Below, in pieces: positions 49,521 to 59,972 of a stretch of 64,000 nucleotides of DNA. Each line of letters begins with the position of its first letter. Position 1 is the stretch's first letter. Below the pieces are notes generated by a model. The model was not told the origin of the DNA. It saw only the letters and a program-made list of their open reading frames with translations, and did not search any database. The translations under genes and the position numbers were made by a program. This stretch comes from Candidatus Hikarchaeia archaeon HikBin5 (lineage in GTDB: Archaea; Halobacteriota; Halobacteria; Halobacteriales; Hikarchaeaceae). The stretch lies in assembly GCA_009889625.1 (NCBI GenBank), contig WTZU01000004.1, positions 1 through 64,000 of the forward strand, in the 5' to 3' direction.

Positions 49521-50885
49521 ATGCCTGCATCTGCACAATTTGAAAATATAGATTCGACACTCTCTCCCTCGGAGAGTGGGATTTTAGTAAGTAGGAGTAT
49601 TGATATTTCCTCTATTGATGTCCGATCCATTTTTCATAAACTAAATTCTCCTCGAATTCTTTGGTCTTCTCCCAATCAAGCATTTACCCTCTCATTTGGG
49701 TCTGCAATAACACTATCTGCTACTGGGGACCTTCGATTCGAGAAAATAAAAGAAGCAGCCGATCTCTCATTCGCCGATGCGGATATTGATTCTTTTAATA
49801 ACCATTTACACACACCGAAATTCTTCGGTGGTTTTTCGTTCGACCCAAGCCACAAGGAATCTCCTCCTTGGTCGGGATTTCATTCTTCACTTTTCATTTT
49901 ACCAAAGATCAATATCGTGCAATCTGATAATGGCTTTGAACTGACTCTAAATATGTATGGCGAAGACATCGATCCATTCCAAGTAGAATCCGATCTCATT
50001 TCGTTAAAATCAGATTTAGAATCCATGCCACTCATCCACTCCTCTACCAATTCACACCAATTCGTTAAATTGACCCCTTCAATTTCCAATAGTCTCTGGA
50101 ATTCTCAAGTAAACGAAATTCTAGGTTCAATTAAAGACGGATCTGTACATAAGGTTGTACTTGCACAATCTCTCCGTGCAACCCTTGAATGTCCCCCTTC
50201 TCTTCTTGATGTTTTCTACAACCTATGTGATCAAAATCCAGGTTGCTACCATTTCTTATTTGAACCACTGGAAGGTAATACTATGTTCGGAGCCACGCCC
50301 GAACTTTTAGTTTCCAGAAATGGAAATCTAATCCAAACAGAGGTCTTAGCAGGATCCATAGCTCGAGGCAGTTCCCAGCCAATTGATGAGGATTTATCAA
50401 AAAAACTTTTGATGAGTTCTAAAAACCAACATGAACATTCTATAGTTCTCGATAACTTGAATTCTAAGATCAAATCATTCTCAAATGATGTAGAAATCAA
50501 TCCTCAGAAAATAAAGAAACTAGAAACAGTTCAACATATTTGGACAACAATGAAAGCACATATGCATACTAACGATCATATTTTGTCCATCACCAATACA
50601 TTTCATCCCACTCCTGCCATTAGTGGCATTCCTTCTGATGTTGCCCAAAACTTCATTCGTTCCACGGAACCCTTCGAACGTGGCTGGTATGGTGGCCCAT
50701 TTGGTTGGTTTGATCCCACTGGCAACGGAGAATTTGTTGTTTGCATCCGATCTGCCATAGCACATGAAAATGAGGTAGTTTTGTATGCAGGAGCCGGAAT
50801 TGTTCAAAATTCCGATCCTCAAGAAGAATGGGAAGAAATTCAACTAAAATTCCAACCCATTCTCAATTCATTCAATTCACCATGA
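49521..50885 (+). CDS. menF: Isochorismate synthase
   Basis: 454 aa; FGATPELLVSRNGN, TEVLAGSIARG, HPTPAISGIP, FERGWYGGPFGWFDPTGNGEFVVCIRSA. Confidence 0.93.
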   Translation: MPASAQFENIDSTLSPSESGILVSRSIDISSIDVRSIFHKLNSPRILWSSPNQAFTLSFGSAITLSATGDLRFEKIKEAADLSFADADIDSFNNHLHTPKFFGGFSFDPSHKESPPWSGFHSSLFILPKINIVQSDNGFELTLNMYGEDIDPFQVESDLISLKSDLESMPLIHSSTNSHQFVKLTPSISNSLWNSQVNEILGSIKDGSVHKVVLAQSLRATLECPPSLLDVFYNLCDQNPGCYHFLFEPLEGNTMFGATPELLVSRNGNLIQTEVLAGSIARGSSQPIDEDLSKKLLMSSKNQHEHSIVLDNLNSKIKSFSNDVEINPQKIKKLETVQHIWTTMKAHMHTNDHILSITNTFHPTPAISGIPSDVAQNFIRSTEPFERGWYGGPFGWFDPTGNGEFVVCIRSAIAHENEVVLYAGAGIVQNSDPQEEWEEIQLKFQPILNSFNSP

Positions 50886-52633
50886 CTTCACATAGCATAA
50901 ATACACTCTGGAGTCAGGCGATCATTGAAGAACTACTCAAAGCTGGAATCAATAAAGCTTGTATAACCCCCGGGGGCCGATCTGCACCGCTATCTTTCTC
51001 TCTGCTAAACCATTCTGAATTCGATACATACGTCCATTTAGACGAACGATCTGCTGGATTTTTTGCACTTGGAATGGCAAAACGAACCGGGATCCCCACT
51101 CCTGTCGTTTGCACATCCGGAACTGCAGTCGCAAATCTTCACCCTTCTGTCATAGAAGCAGACCATTCTCGTACACCTCTGTTACTACTAACTGCCGACC
51201 GACCCTCTGATCTCCACCACAGTGGTTCAAACCAAACTATATCTCAAGATAATATTTTTTCAAACTCCATTCGATGGAGTCAAACATTACCCGAACCCGA
51301 ATTAGACGACCGAAAATTCCGCTCTCTGCGTTCTTCCATCTCTCGATCTTTATCCAAATGTAATGGGACACTACCCGGCCCTGTACATATTAATATTCCT
51401 TTTAGAAAGCCACTTGAACCCAATGACCATCCTGATGAAAATATTGAGAATTTCATACAAAATAATCCTCTCGCTTCTCAAGGCAGGATCGGACCTTATA
51501 CTCGAAATACTCCTGGGATTAGTACTCTCTCCATCTCCAATCTAGAACGAATATCCAATCTCATTTCCAATTCTGACAATGGGTTGATCATAGTTGGTCC
51601 CTCAAACCCTGGTTCCATCTCTCCAAAATCTATCTCTGCTCTCTCAAATTCCCTTAATTTCCCCATATTGGCAGATCCTCTATCTGGACTTAGGTACGGT
51701 AAACATATTAAATCGACACACATATGTGGAGGGTATGATTCATACCTGCGTCCTCCTATAACAAAAGATTGGCCAAAACCCGATGTAATCTTGCGATTTG
51801 GGGCTGCACCCATTTCCATACCTCTTCAAAAGTATGTTCTTCAAACCGGGGCTTATGAACTACTAATTGACCCTGCATCCCAAGCAAGAGATCCTTCATT
51901 CACCTCTTCTGAACTTGTTTCATGCGATCCAAATTGGTTCGCAGATACTCTATCGAGTCAACTTTCTCTCCCTTCTGGAACTTTACTTGACCATTTATCT
52001 CATGCCGAATCTACTTATTGGAATTTAATTAAATCTCAGGATTCTTTCTTCGAGGGTTCAATCACATCTTCCATTTTGGACATGTCTCCTGAAGATTCAA
52101 CAATTATCATATCAAACAGCATGCCTATCCGGGATTTAGATCGGTTTGGAAAACCCAATCTTAAAAAATTCACTTTGATTGGAAATAGAGGTGCGAGTGG
52201 AATCGATGGGATGATAAGTACCGCACTCGGGGCAGCTAGTTGCACCGAAGACCAGGCAATTTTATTAATTGGAGATGTCGCATATTATCATGATTTATCC
52301 GGTCTATTAGCACTCAACAAATTTGATTTAAAACTGATAATAATTGAAATTAATAACAATGGAGGGGGTATCTTCTATAGGCTGCCAATTTCTAAATATG
52401 ATCCACCTTTCACAACGGGATTCCGAACACCACACAATTTAGATCTGTCCCACTCTTCAAATCTATATGGATTTGATTTCACTCGCGTATCTTCTTTAGA
52501 GGAATTTAACCTCGCATATGAGGCCGCTCTTAACAAAAACAACTCCTGTGTCATCGAAGTTCTCAGCGACCCCTTAATTAACCAATCCGTCCATGAACAA
52601 TTACAAGACCTTGTTATCAAAAAAATAAACTAA
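50882..52633 (+). CDS. menD: 2-succinyl-5-enolpyruvyl-6-hydroxy-3-cyclohexene-1-carboxylate synthase
   Basis: CITPGGRSAPLSFSL, LDERSAGFFALGMAKRTGIPTPVVCTSGTAVANLHPSVIEA, NRGASGIDGMISTALG; ATGA overlap with menF. Confidence 0.94.
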   Translation: MTSHSINTLWSQAIIEELLKAGINKACITPGGRSAPLSFSLLNHSEFDTYVHLDERSAGFFALGMAKRTGIPTPVVCTSGTAVANLHPSVIEADHSRTPLLLLTADRPSDLHHSGSNQTISQDNIFSNSIRWSQTLPEPELDDRKFRSLRSSISRSLSKCNGTLPGPVHINIPFRKPLEPNDHPDENIENFIQNNPLASQGRIGPYTRNTPGISTLSISNLERISNLISNSDNGLIIVGPSNPGSISPKSISALSNSLNFPILADPLSGLRYGKHIKSTHICGGYDSYLRPPITKDWPKPDVILRFGAAPISIPLQKYVLQTGAYELLIDPASQARDPSFTSSELVSCDPNWFADTLSSQLSLPSGTLLDHLSHAESTYWNLIKSQDSFFEGSITSSILDMSPEDSTIIISNSMPIRDLDRFGKPNLKKFTLIGNRGASGIDGMISTALGAASCTEDQAILLIGDVAYYHDLSGLLALNKFDLKLIIIEINNNGGGIFYRLPISKYDPPFTTGFRTPHNLDLSHSSNLYGFDFTRVSSLEEFNLAYEAALNKNNSCVIEVLSDPLINQSVHEQLQDLVIKKIN

Positions 52634-52691
52634 ACCTTTCCTAAAAAAGAAACCTTTATCTTTTTCATTCCTTCCACCCAATCATCTTCAT

Positions 52692-53567
52692 ATGACATCT
52701 TCAATTATGGACGAAAATAGGTGGGTTTCCATAGATATACAAAAATTCGAAGATATAACTTACCACAAAGAAAAAGAGGGGAATGCAGTTAGAATCGCAT
52801 TTAATCGACCCGAAGTTAGAAATGCATTCCGCCCACAAACCATCGACGAACTATACGTTGCACTTGACCATGCACGAATGCAAGCAGATGTTGCATGTAT
52901 ACTTCTCACTGGAAATGGACCTTCTCCCAAAGATGGGGGGTGGGCTTTCTGCTCTGGCGGGGATCAAAACTACAGGGGAAAAGCTGGCTATGAATACGAA
53001 ACTCGATCTTCAATCGGCAGATTGCACATACTAGAGGTCCAGCGATTAATTCGTTTTATGCCAAAACCTGTTATTGCCGTTGTACCTGGGTGGGCAGTTG
53101 GAGGCGGACATAGTCTCCATGTTGTTTGTGATTTGACTATAGCAAGCAGTGAACACGCAAAATTCCTTCAGACCGATGCAGATGTGGCCAGTTTTGATGG
53201 TGGATTTGGATCTGCATACTTGGCAAAACAAATTGGTCAGAAACGGGCAAGAGAAGTATTTTTCATAGGGAAAACTTACACCGCACAAGAAGCGAAAGAT
53301 ATGGGCATGGTGAATGAAGTAGCTCCTCACCCCGACCTAGAATCTATAGCTTTGGATTGGGCCCACGACATCGGTGCCAAATCTCCAACAGCAATTAGGA
53401 TGCTAAAATACGCATTTAATCTATCTGATGACGGATTGGTAGGTCAACAATTATTTGCGGGTGAAGCGACTAGACTTGCATACGGAACCGAGGAAGCAAC
53501 GGAAGGTAGGGATTCTTTCCTTTCTAAACGAAAACCAGACTTTTCGAAGATACCTTGGCATTTTTGA
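52692..53567 (+). CDS. menB: 1,4-dihydroxy-2-naphthoyl-CoA synthase
   Basis: 291 aa; NRPEVRNAFRPQTIDEL, FCSGGDQNYRGKAGY, TDADVASFDGGFGSAYLA. Confidence 0.95.
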   Translation: MTSSIMDENRWVSIDIQKFEDITYHKEKEGNAVRIAFNRPEVRNAFRPQTIDELYVALDHARMQADVACILLTGNGPSPKDGGWAFCSGGDQNYRGKAGYEYETRSSIGRLHILEVQRLIRFMPKPVIAVVPGWAVGGGHSLHVVCDLTIASSEHAKFLQTDADVASFDGGFGSAYLAKQIGQKRAREVFFIGKTYTAQEAKDMGMVNEVAPHPDLESIALDWAHDIGAKSPTAIRMLKYAFNLSDDGLVGQQLFAGEATRLAYGTEEATEGRDSFLSKRKPDFSKIPWHF

Positions 53568-53635
53568 CCCTTTCTCATTTTCCCATTTCTACTTCGTAAC
53601 TATTTTTCTCCTCCCTGCATTTAATTAAAATTGAT

Positions 53636-54574
53636 ATGGAATTTGTGAAGAATCTTTCTACAAATCCCTGGGTGATGGCAATTCGTTTACATACACTACC
53701 TGCCATTGTCGCTCCTATCTTTTTAGGAACAAGCATAGCAATTCATGATGGTGTATTTCAACCATCCATTGTATTTGTCGTTCTACTCTGCTCTCTTCTG
53801 ATCCAAATAGGAACCAATCTGGCAAATGATTACTATGACGCATTAAATTCCGTCGACACTTCCGATAGAATCGGATTCAAACGGGCAACAGCGTCAGGAC
53901 TCATCTCCCCTCCTCAGATGAAAAAAGCTTGGATTATGACATTTTGTTTTGCAATGTTATTGGGATTTTATTTACTTTATATCGGAGGTATCCCCATACT
54001 TCTAATAGGACTGCTCAGCATCACCGCGGGGATACTTTATACTGGTGGGCCATACCCCTTCGGATACTATGGACTCGGAGATGCATTTGTATTTATTTTC
54101 TTTGGAATCATAGCAGTAACAGGAACTTATTATGTCCAATCTGTAAGTGCATTTTCCCAATTTCCACTATGGTTTCCTCCTGGGACTATCACAACATTAC
54201 CTATCATAGCTAGTATCTCCATGGCCTCTCTTACTACTTCTATATTGGTAGTAAATAATATCAGAGACATGGACACTGATAAAAAAGCAGGTAAGCTTAC
54301 ACTTTCTATCTACCTTGGAGAATTCTGGGGCAAAATGGAGTATCTACTTCTCATATTACTAGGTTTTTATATCCCTGTCTATTTCTATACCTCTCTTAAT
54401 TTTCCATTAACTGTACTTCTCCCCCTTCTCTTATGTCCTTATGGCATTCTGTTAATTTACAAGATATTTTCCAACCCCGCTCCTATTGATTTCAATCAGA
54501 TCTTAAAACACACAACATTCTTAACATTATTTTTCTCCATTTTATTTGGAATTGGAATCTTCAATCATTTTTAG
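53636..54574 (+). CDS. menA: 1,4-dihydroxy-2-naphthoate prenyltransferase (UbiA family)
   Basis: 312 aa; QIGTNLANDYYDALNSVDTSDR and NNIRDMDTDKKAGKLTLSI. Confidence 0.93.
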   Translation: MEFVKNLSTNPWVMAIRLHTLPAIVAPIFLGTSIAIHDGVFQPSIVFVVLLCSLLIQIGTNLANDYYDALNSVDTSDRIGFKRATASGLISPPQMKKAWIMTFCFAMLLGFYLLYIGGIPILLIGLLSITAGILYTGGPYPFGYYGLGDAFVFIFFGIIAVTGTYYVQSVSAFSQFPLWFPPGTITTLPIIASISMASLTTSILVVNNIRDMDTDKKAGKLTLSIYLGEFWGKMEYLLLILLGFYIPVYFYTSLNFPLTVLLPLLLCPYGILLIYKIFSNPAPIDFNQILKHTTFLTLFFSILFGIGIFNHF

Positions 54575-54627
54575 TTTCTACCATCCATCTCGAAAAATTA
54601 ATCTGATAGAAGGTACTTATCAATACA

Positions 54628-55662
54628 ATGATCTCTCTTCGTGAATTTTCTTTAACTCTAAATAAGCCATTTTCCACATCTTTTGGAACTATTAAATCAC
54701 GGACTGGATTTCTTGTTAAATTCTCACAATCAAAAGCTGGCTTCGGCGAATCTACTCCTCTCCACGGATGGACCGAATCTCTGGCATCTTGTAGGGGTGC
54801 GCTACTATCTGCTAAAAAGGAAGCATTACTTGGAACTCCTCCTGAAATTATTCTAAAATCTCTTGATAATGTCCCCTCTGCACGCCATGGAGTTTCCCTT
54901 TCTATACTTGATGATCTTTCATATTCTCAAGGAATCCCTTTGTATAAATATCTAGGTGCAAAACATGTGGATTATGTCCCCGTTAATGTGGCGATAGGCG
55001 ATTCTTCAATAACTTCCACTGTAAACCAATGCTTGACAGCAATCAATTCCGGAGTAAATTCGCTTAAAATTAAAATTGGAAAACGGCCTATAAAAGAAGA
55101 CCTCCGCCGACTCACTGCAGTCCGAGAATCAGTTGGACCGGATGTAGAATTGCGAGCAGATGTAAATGGATCATGGTCCCTCCAACAAGCACAAAAAGCT
55201 ATCAAAACATTAGAAAAAATAAATCTAGCTTACTTGGAACAACCCCTTCCTATGAATGATTTAGAAGGGCATGCAATTCTCAGAAATAATTCTATCAAAA
55301 TAGCCTTGGACGAATCCTTAATCTCAAATTCCATAACTAAAATACATGAAATGGGGGCTGCAGACTATATCGTGTTAAAACCAATGGTATTGGGTGGAAT
55401 CGATAACTCATATACCCTTGCACAAGAAGCTAGAAGTGTAAATATAGAACCTGTGATAACTACTACAATTGACACCGTCGTAGCCCGAACCGCAGCTGTC
55501 CATCTAGCGGCTAGTCTGTCTCCTATAGAAGCTTGCGGCGTCGCTACTGCAGGTATGCTAAAAACTGATGTATCTGACGATCCTACTACTTTAAAAAGTG
55601 GCAATTTAATGGTCCCTCAAACTCCTGGAAATGGGGTCTTAGTAGATTGGGAGTCCGTATGA
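54628..55662 (+). CDS. menC: o-Succinylbenzoate synthase (enolase superfamily)
   Basis: 344 aa; LKIKIGK, ELRADVNGSWS, LEQPLP, ALDESL, VLKPMVLGG. Confidence 0.9.
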   Translation: MISLREFSLTLNKPFSTSFGTIKSRTGFLVKFSQSKAGFGESTPLHGWTESLASCRGALLSAKKEALLGTPPEIILKSLDNVPSARHGVSLSILDDLSYSQGIPLYKYLGAKHVDYVPVNVAIGDSSITSTVNQCLTAINSGVNSLKIKIGKRPIKEDLRRLTAVRESVGPDVELRADVNGSWSLQQAQKAIKTLEKINLAYLEQPLPMNDLEGHAILRNNSIKIALDESLISNSITKIHEMGAADYIVLKPMVLGGIDNSYTLAQEARSVNIEPVITTTIDTVVARTAAVHLAASLSPIEACGVATAGMLKTDVSDDPTTLKSGNLMVPQTPGNGVLVDWESV

Positions 55663-57119
55663 AAGATTTTCTTTTTTATCGTGCTATGGCCTCTCCTGAC
55701 CAAATTTCAATTTTAGACACTGCAACCAATGAAAGTTGGTCCTACTCCTATCTCAATGAAAAAGTAACTCAACTTTCTATATTTCTATCCCAAAAAGGGA
55801 TCGAACCCCTGGATAAAGTTGGGCTTTTTTTAGACACTTCTATAAAATCCGTTATCGCACTTCATGCCACCCTGAGAATTGGGGCATGTTGCGTTCCCCT
55901 ATCTATTAAATCCCCTCCCGAGGAGTTGTCGAATCATATCCAAGTGTCATGCCCGGATTGGATATTATCTCAAAAAGAAATTTGTATAGATCTTGATAGT
56001 TTTGAAATTCCAATTATTTCCTTAGATGATTTTCATTCTCCTTGCCCCTCCATTTCATTCAATTCTCCAATTTTTCACTACCCCGAATCAAACCTCGATG
56101 ACACATGCCTTTTGCTCTTTACCTCTGGCACCACCGGGGGATTCCCTAAAGCCGTTCCTATAACTTATCAAAATTTATTATCTAGTTCTATATCTTCTTC
56201 ACTTAGACTCAAGACAAAGAAAAATGATATTTGGCTATTATACCTCCCATTAAATCACATGGGTGGGATTTCTCCCGTATTGAGATCAGTTTTGGCTGGC
56301 ACCACTCTCGCAACAATGGATTCCCCCACCATTGAAAATTTAAAATTTTGCATGGAAAACTATGATATAACGTGCCTTTCCATAGTCCCCACTCTTCTAG
56401 AAAAATTCATACAAGAACAAGTTGATTTATCCACCCTCCGATTCTTATTACTTGGAGGGGGGCCTATCTCTATAGATCTGTTGTCCCGTTGCAATTCACT
56501 TTCTATTCCTGTACACCCCACTTATGGGACGACAGAAACTTCATCCCAGATTGCCACGGCACTTCCTTCTGATTTAGATAGGCACTCTGGAACTGTGGGC
56601 AGACCTTTGGATTTGCTAAATATAGTCATTAAAAATGAACAAAACCAATCTGTAAATGAGGGCGAAATAGGGGAAATAATTGTATCTGGGCCAATGGTCT
56701 CAAATGGATATCTATCTCCTGAATATTCTGACTCCTCCCGGCTGTCTAATCACACTTTTAGAACTGGAGACTTGGGCTATCTAAAGAACGGCTTCTTATG
56801 GATCTGCGGTCGTATGGACGATTTAATAATCATCGGCGGCGAAAATGTGTATCCTATTGAAATTGAAACTATTATTTCGACCCACAAAAATGTTAACGAT
56901 GTAGCAGTTTTTAGAGAAAAAGATGAAAAATGGGGATCTAAAATAGTGGCAGTTGTAGTCCGAAATAATTCTATTCTCTCTGAACAAGAACTCATTTCAT
57001 TCTGTGAAAAAAAACTATCAAAATATAAAATTCCAAAAACAATCCATTTTGTTGATTCTATACCAAGAACTGTCACTGGGACTTTCAATTCCCACACATT
57101 CACATCTAACAACAAATAA
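55659..57119 (+). CDS. menE: o-Succinylbenzoate-CoA ligase
   Basis: LLFTSGTTGGFPKAVPITYQN, PTYGTTETSSQ, RTGDLGYL; ATGA overlap with menC. Confidence 0.9.
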   Translation: MKDFLFYRAMASPDQISILDTATNESWSYSYLNEKVTQLSIFLSQKGIEPLDKVGLFLDTSIKSVIALHATLRIGACCVPLSIKSPPEELSNHIQVSCPDWILSQKEICIDLDSFEIPIISLDDFHSPCPSISFNSPIFHYPESNLDDTCLLLFTSGTTGGFPKAVPITYQNLLSSSISSSLRLKTKKNDIWLLYLPLNHMGGISPVLRSVLAGTTLATMDSPTIENLKFCMENYDITCLSIVPTLLEKFIQEQVDLSTLRFLLLGGGPISIDLLSRCNSLSIPVHPTYGTTETSSQIATALPSDLDRHSGTVGRPLDLLNIVIKNEQNQSVNEGEIGEIIVSGPMVSNGYLSPEYSDSSRLSNHTFRTGDLGYLKNGFLWICGRMDDLIIIGGENVYPIEIETIISTHKNVNDVAVFREKDEKWGSKIVAVVVRNNSILSEQELISFCEKKLSKYKIPKTIHFVDSIPRTVTGTFNSHTFTSNNK

Positions 57120-57145
57120 GTCTGCTCCCTCCCTTACTACTCCTT

Positions 57146-57502
57146 ATGGTTACTTATCGAGATGTCCAAAATTTAACTGAGGATGAAAAAAATGGGCTTG
57201 CTCTTATTTATAAATCCGGGGGAATCCACCAAAGTACTTTTTGGAAAGAGCTTGACCTGACCTCTGCAAAAGGGGGAAAAATTATCTCCACTTTAATTGA
57301 AATGGGACTTGTTACTAAAACATCAGTTACATTTGAAGGTAGCAAAACTTATTTAATCGCCCCCTCTCCTCTCGAAATTGACTATTCCCTTCTAATGTCA
57401 GAAGGGGGGAATTTGTCCCCTTTCATCTCCCATAATGATATAGACGAATTTTCACCCGAATTCACCGAGTGGTTACTGAGCTTGCCAAACCCCGAAGATT
57501 AA
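57146..57502 (+). CDS. Winged-helix DNA-binding protein
   Basis: 118 aa; IYKSGGIHQSTFWKELDLTSAKGGKIISTLIEMGLVTKTSVTFEGSKTYLIAP. Confidence 0.65.
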   Translation: MVTYRDVQNLTEDEKNGLALIYKSGGIHQSTFWKELDLTSAKGGKIISTLIEMGLVTKTSVTFEGSKTYLIAPSPLEIDYSLLMSEGGNLSPFISHNDIDEFSPEFTEWLLSLPNPED

Positions 57503-57517
57503 CTATCAAGTTTTTGT

Positions 57518-58798
57518 CTATTCAATCTCAACCGAACTACCTAATTGTATTAGTTTTTGTTCTTGAAATCTTGGGCCTACAAATTGAATCCCAATGGGGC
57601 CGTCTTTCTTACTAGATTCTGAAGGAATTGAAATAGCCGGCAAACCTGCCAAATTGACCGGAACTGTATTTGCATCTGCGAGATACAATTTAAGCGGATC
57701 TTTGTGCCCTTCTCCCAATTTGAAAGGTAAAACTGGCATTGTAGGTGATGCAATGGCATCCACCTGGCTGAATGCATTCTCAAATTCTTTACGGATCCAA
57801 GCCTTTGCTCTCTGAGCTTTCGTATAATATCTATCTTGATATCCTGCAGATAGGGCATATGTCCCTAAGAGTATCCGTCGCTTGACCTCGCTCCCAAAAC
57901 CATTCTCCCTCGAGACCGAAAACATCCGATTCCAATCTCCTTCAAAACCACTAGATATGCCATATCTAACACCATCATACCTTGCTAAATTAGAAGAAGC
58001 CTCTGACATAGCAATTATATAGTAAGCAGCAACTGCCTTTTCAAGAGAAGGAAGTGTAATTTCTCTCACCATACAACCCTTTTGCTCCATCCGATCCATC
58101 GCAGTTTTAAACGATTCTAATACGATTTCATCTGCTCCTTCTATCAATTCGACAGGGACTCCTATCGCCATTCCATCTACCTTTTCACCAACGAAATCTG
58201 TGTACTTATCGCAACTCTTTCTTTCAACACTAGTTGAATCTTTCACATCATGTCCTACTATTACATCTAATAGTGTGGCTGCATCTTCTACAGTTTTTGC
58301 TATGGGTCCAATTTGTTCCAATGAGTTTGCATATGCTATTAATCCATATCTCGAAACTAACCCATAAGTGGGCTTTATCCCCACCACTCCACAAAATGCA
58401 GCGGGACACCTAATCGATCCCCCCGTGTCTGTACCCAAACCCAACATGGCTTCCCCCGAAGCAACAGAAGCGGCAGATCCTCCTGAAGACCCTCCTGCAA
58501 CCCGACTATTGTCATGCGGATTCAACGTAGGCCCAAAATAAGACGTTTCTGTAGTGGTTCCCATTCCAAACTCATCCATATTGGCTTTCCCTATTATAGT
58601 TGCACCTGCTGCTTTTATTTTCTCTACCACTGTTGCATCATAAGGGGGAATATAATCTTTCAGCATAGCAGAACCACATGTAGTGTGTATTCCTTTTGTA
58701 GAAATATTATCTTTCACAGCAATAGTGAACCCGGCCAAAGGGCCCTCTACACCTTCTTCTAATTCGACCTTGGTTATGAATGAATTAATATCTGTCAT
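57518..58798 (-). CDS. gatA: Asp/Glu-tRNA amidotransferase subunit A
   Basis: 426 aa; GKANMDEFGMGTTTE, GGSSGGSAASVASGEAMLGLGTDTGGSIRCPAAFCGVVGIKPTYGLVSRYGL. Confidence 0.95.
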   Translation of the reverse strand: MTDINSFITKVELEEGVEGPLAGFTIAVKDNISTKGIHTTCGSAMLKDYIPPYDATVVEKIKAAGATIIGKANMDEFGMGTTTETSYFGPTLNPHDNSRVAGGSSGGSAASVASGEAMLGLGTDTGGSIRCPAAFCGVVGIKPTYGLVSRYGLIAYANSLEQIGPIAKTVEDAATLLDVIVGHDVKDSTSVERKSCDKYTDFVGEKVDGMAIGVPVELIEGADEIVLESFKTAMDRMEQKGCMVREITLPSLEKAVAAYYIIAMSEASSNLARYDGVRYGISSGFEGDWNRMFSVSRENGFGSEVKRRILLGTYALSAGYQDRYYTKAQRAKAWIRKEFENAFSQVDAIASPTMPVLPFKLGEGHKDPLKLYLADANTVPVNLAGLPAISIPSESSKKDGPIGIQFVGPRFQEQKLIQLGSSVEIE

Positions 58799-59079
58799 CG
58801 AACTTTAGGGCCTTTGAAATAATCATTTTTTCCAGTTCCTTCCGAATTCTGAAAAATTTCATTTTGACGTAACGATTCTGTCTCTTCATCTTTGCGCAAT
58901 ATATTTCTAATATCTGATTGTATTTCTACCTCTGGCACTTCCTCTAAAATTTCAAAATAGCTGATAATGTCTTCAAATTGCTTAGTAAATATTTCCACTT
59001 CCTTTTCATCAAGATCAATCTTCGATAGCTCTGAAACATGCCGAACTGCTTCCCTTTCCACTATGATCTTCTCACCCAT
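58795..59079 (-). CDS. gatC: Asp/Glu-tRNA amidotransferase subunit C
   Basis: 94 aa; AVRHVSELSKIDLDEKEVEIFTKQFEDIISYFEIL; overlaps the gatA start. Confidence 0.92.
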   Translation of the reverse strand: MGEKIIVEREAVRHVSELSKIDLDEKEVEIFTKQFEDIISYFEILEEVPEVEIQSDIRNILRKDEETESLRQNEIFQNSEGTGKNDYFKGPKVR

Positions 59080-59126
59080 GCCCCCGTTAATATCGACCAG
59101 GCGGTAAGCCTTTCGAACTACTAACT

Positions 59127-59882
59127 CTACTTTTTCATCCCCATTTTCATCTTACTTTTTACTACTCTATTTACTCCAGACGCACCTTGCGAAATAGTAA
59201 TTCCCATAGGAGTTCTACTTCCCCAAACTTCTGTTTCCCCTCCTCTGATGGCTTTTACAATTCCATCTACTGTATTCTCTTCCACTTGAACTGTGACTCC
59301 TGCACTTCCTACCATCTCTGCTATATGTGCATCCGAACCACCTGTCATTGCAATTCCATTTATTTCTGCAAAACGTCTCGCTCTTCTATTTCCCCAACCA
59401 GTCAATAATCTCGAATTATATACTTCAATACCGTCCACTTTGGATAACCTCTCTTTTGATATCTTTGCCCCCACACCATGCCTAGTTTTTTGGAATGGAT
59501 GTGGTATTATTGCAATTCCCCCCAATTCACGAATTTTGTCTACTGTTTTTTCAAAAGAAAGTCCTTTCTCGATATATTCGCGCACCCCAATAGCTAGTAT
59601 ATGCCCCACGTCGCTAGTCACTTCCATTCCTGGAATTGCAATGATGTTATATCTGGATGATTTTTTTTCTGCCTCTAAGCTAGCATCTATTTCGTCATGA
59701 TCTGTTATTGCTATCGCATCTAGTCCCACAAAACTAGCCTTTTCTAATAAATCATCTACTGTATCCTTACCATCAAATGATAACTCCGAATGTGTGTGTA
59801 AGTCAGTTTTAATGAACATATTATTCAAATCAAATCCCACTTTATCAGAGTGAATCCTCCCTTTAAAAGTCACTCGAATCAT
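59127..59882 (-). CDS. PHP-domain metal-dependent phosphoesterase
   Basis: 251 aa; DLHTHSELSFDGKDTVDDLLEKASFVGLDAIAITDHDEIDASLEA, IIPHPFQ, GGSDAHI. Confidence 0.9.
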   Translation of the reverse strand: MIRVTFKGRIHSDKVGFDLNNMFIKTDLHTHSELSFDGKDTVDDLLEKASFVGLDAIAITDHDEIDASLEAEKKSSRYNIIAIPGMEVTSDVGHILAIGVREYIEKGLSFEKTVDKIRELGGIAIIPHPFQKTRHGVGAKISKERLSKVDGIEVYNSRLLTGWGNRRARRFAEINGIAMTGGSDAHIAEMVGSAGVTVQVEENTVDGIVKAIRGGETEVWGSRTPMGITISQGASGVNRVVKSKMKMGMKK

Positions 59883-59972
59883 TTTCTGTCCTCATTTCGC
59901 CCAATCTACATCCCGCTAAAGTCATGTATATAGTGAACATAGAATCTTTGTAGATTATAATTTTATTTCACC

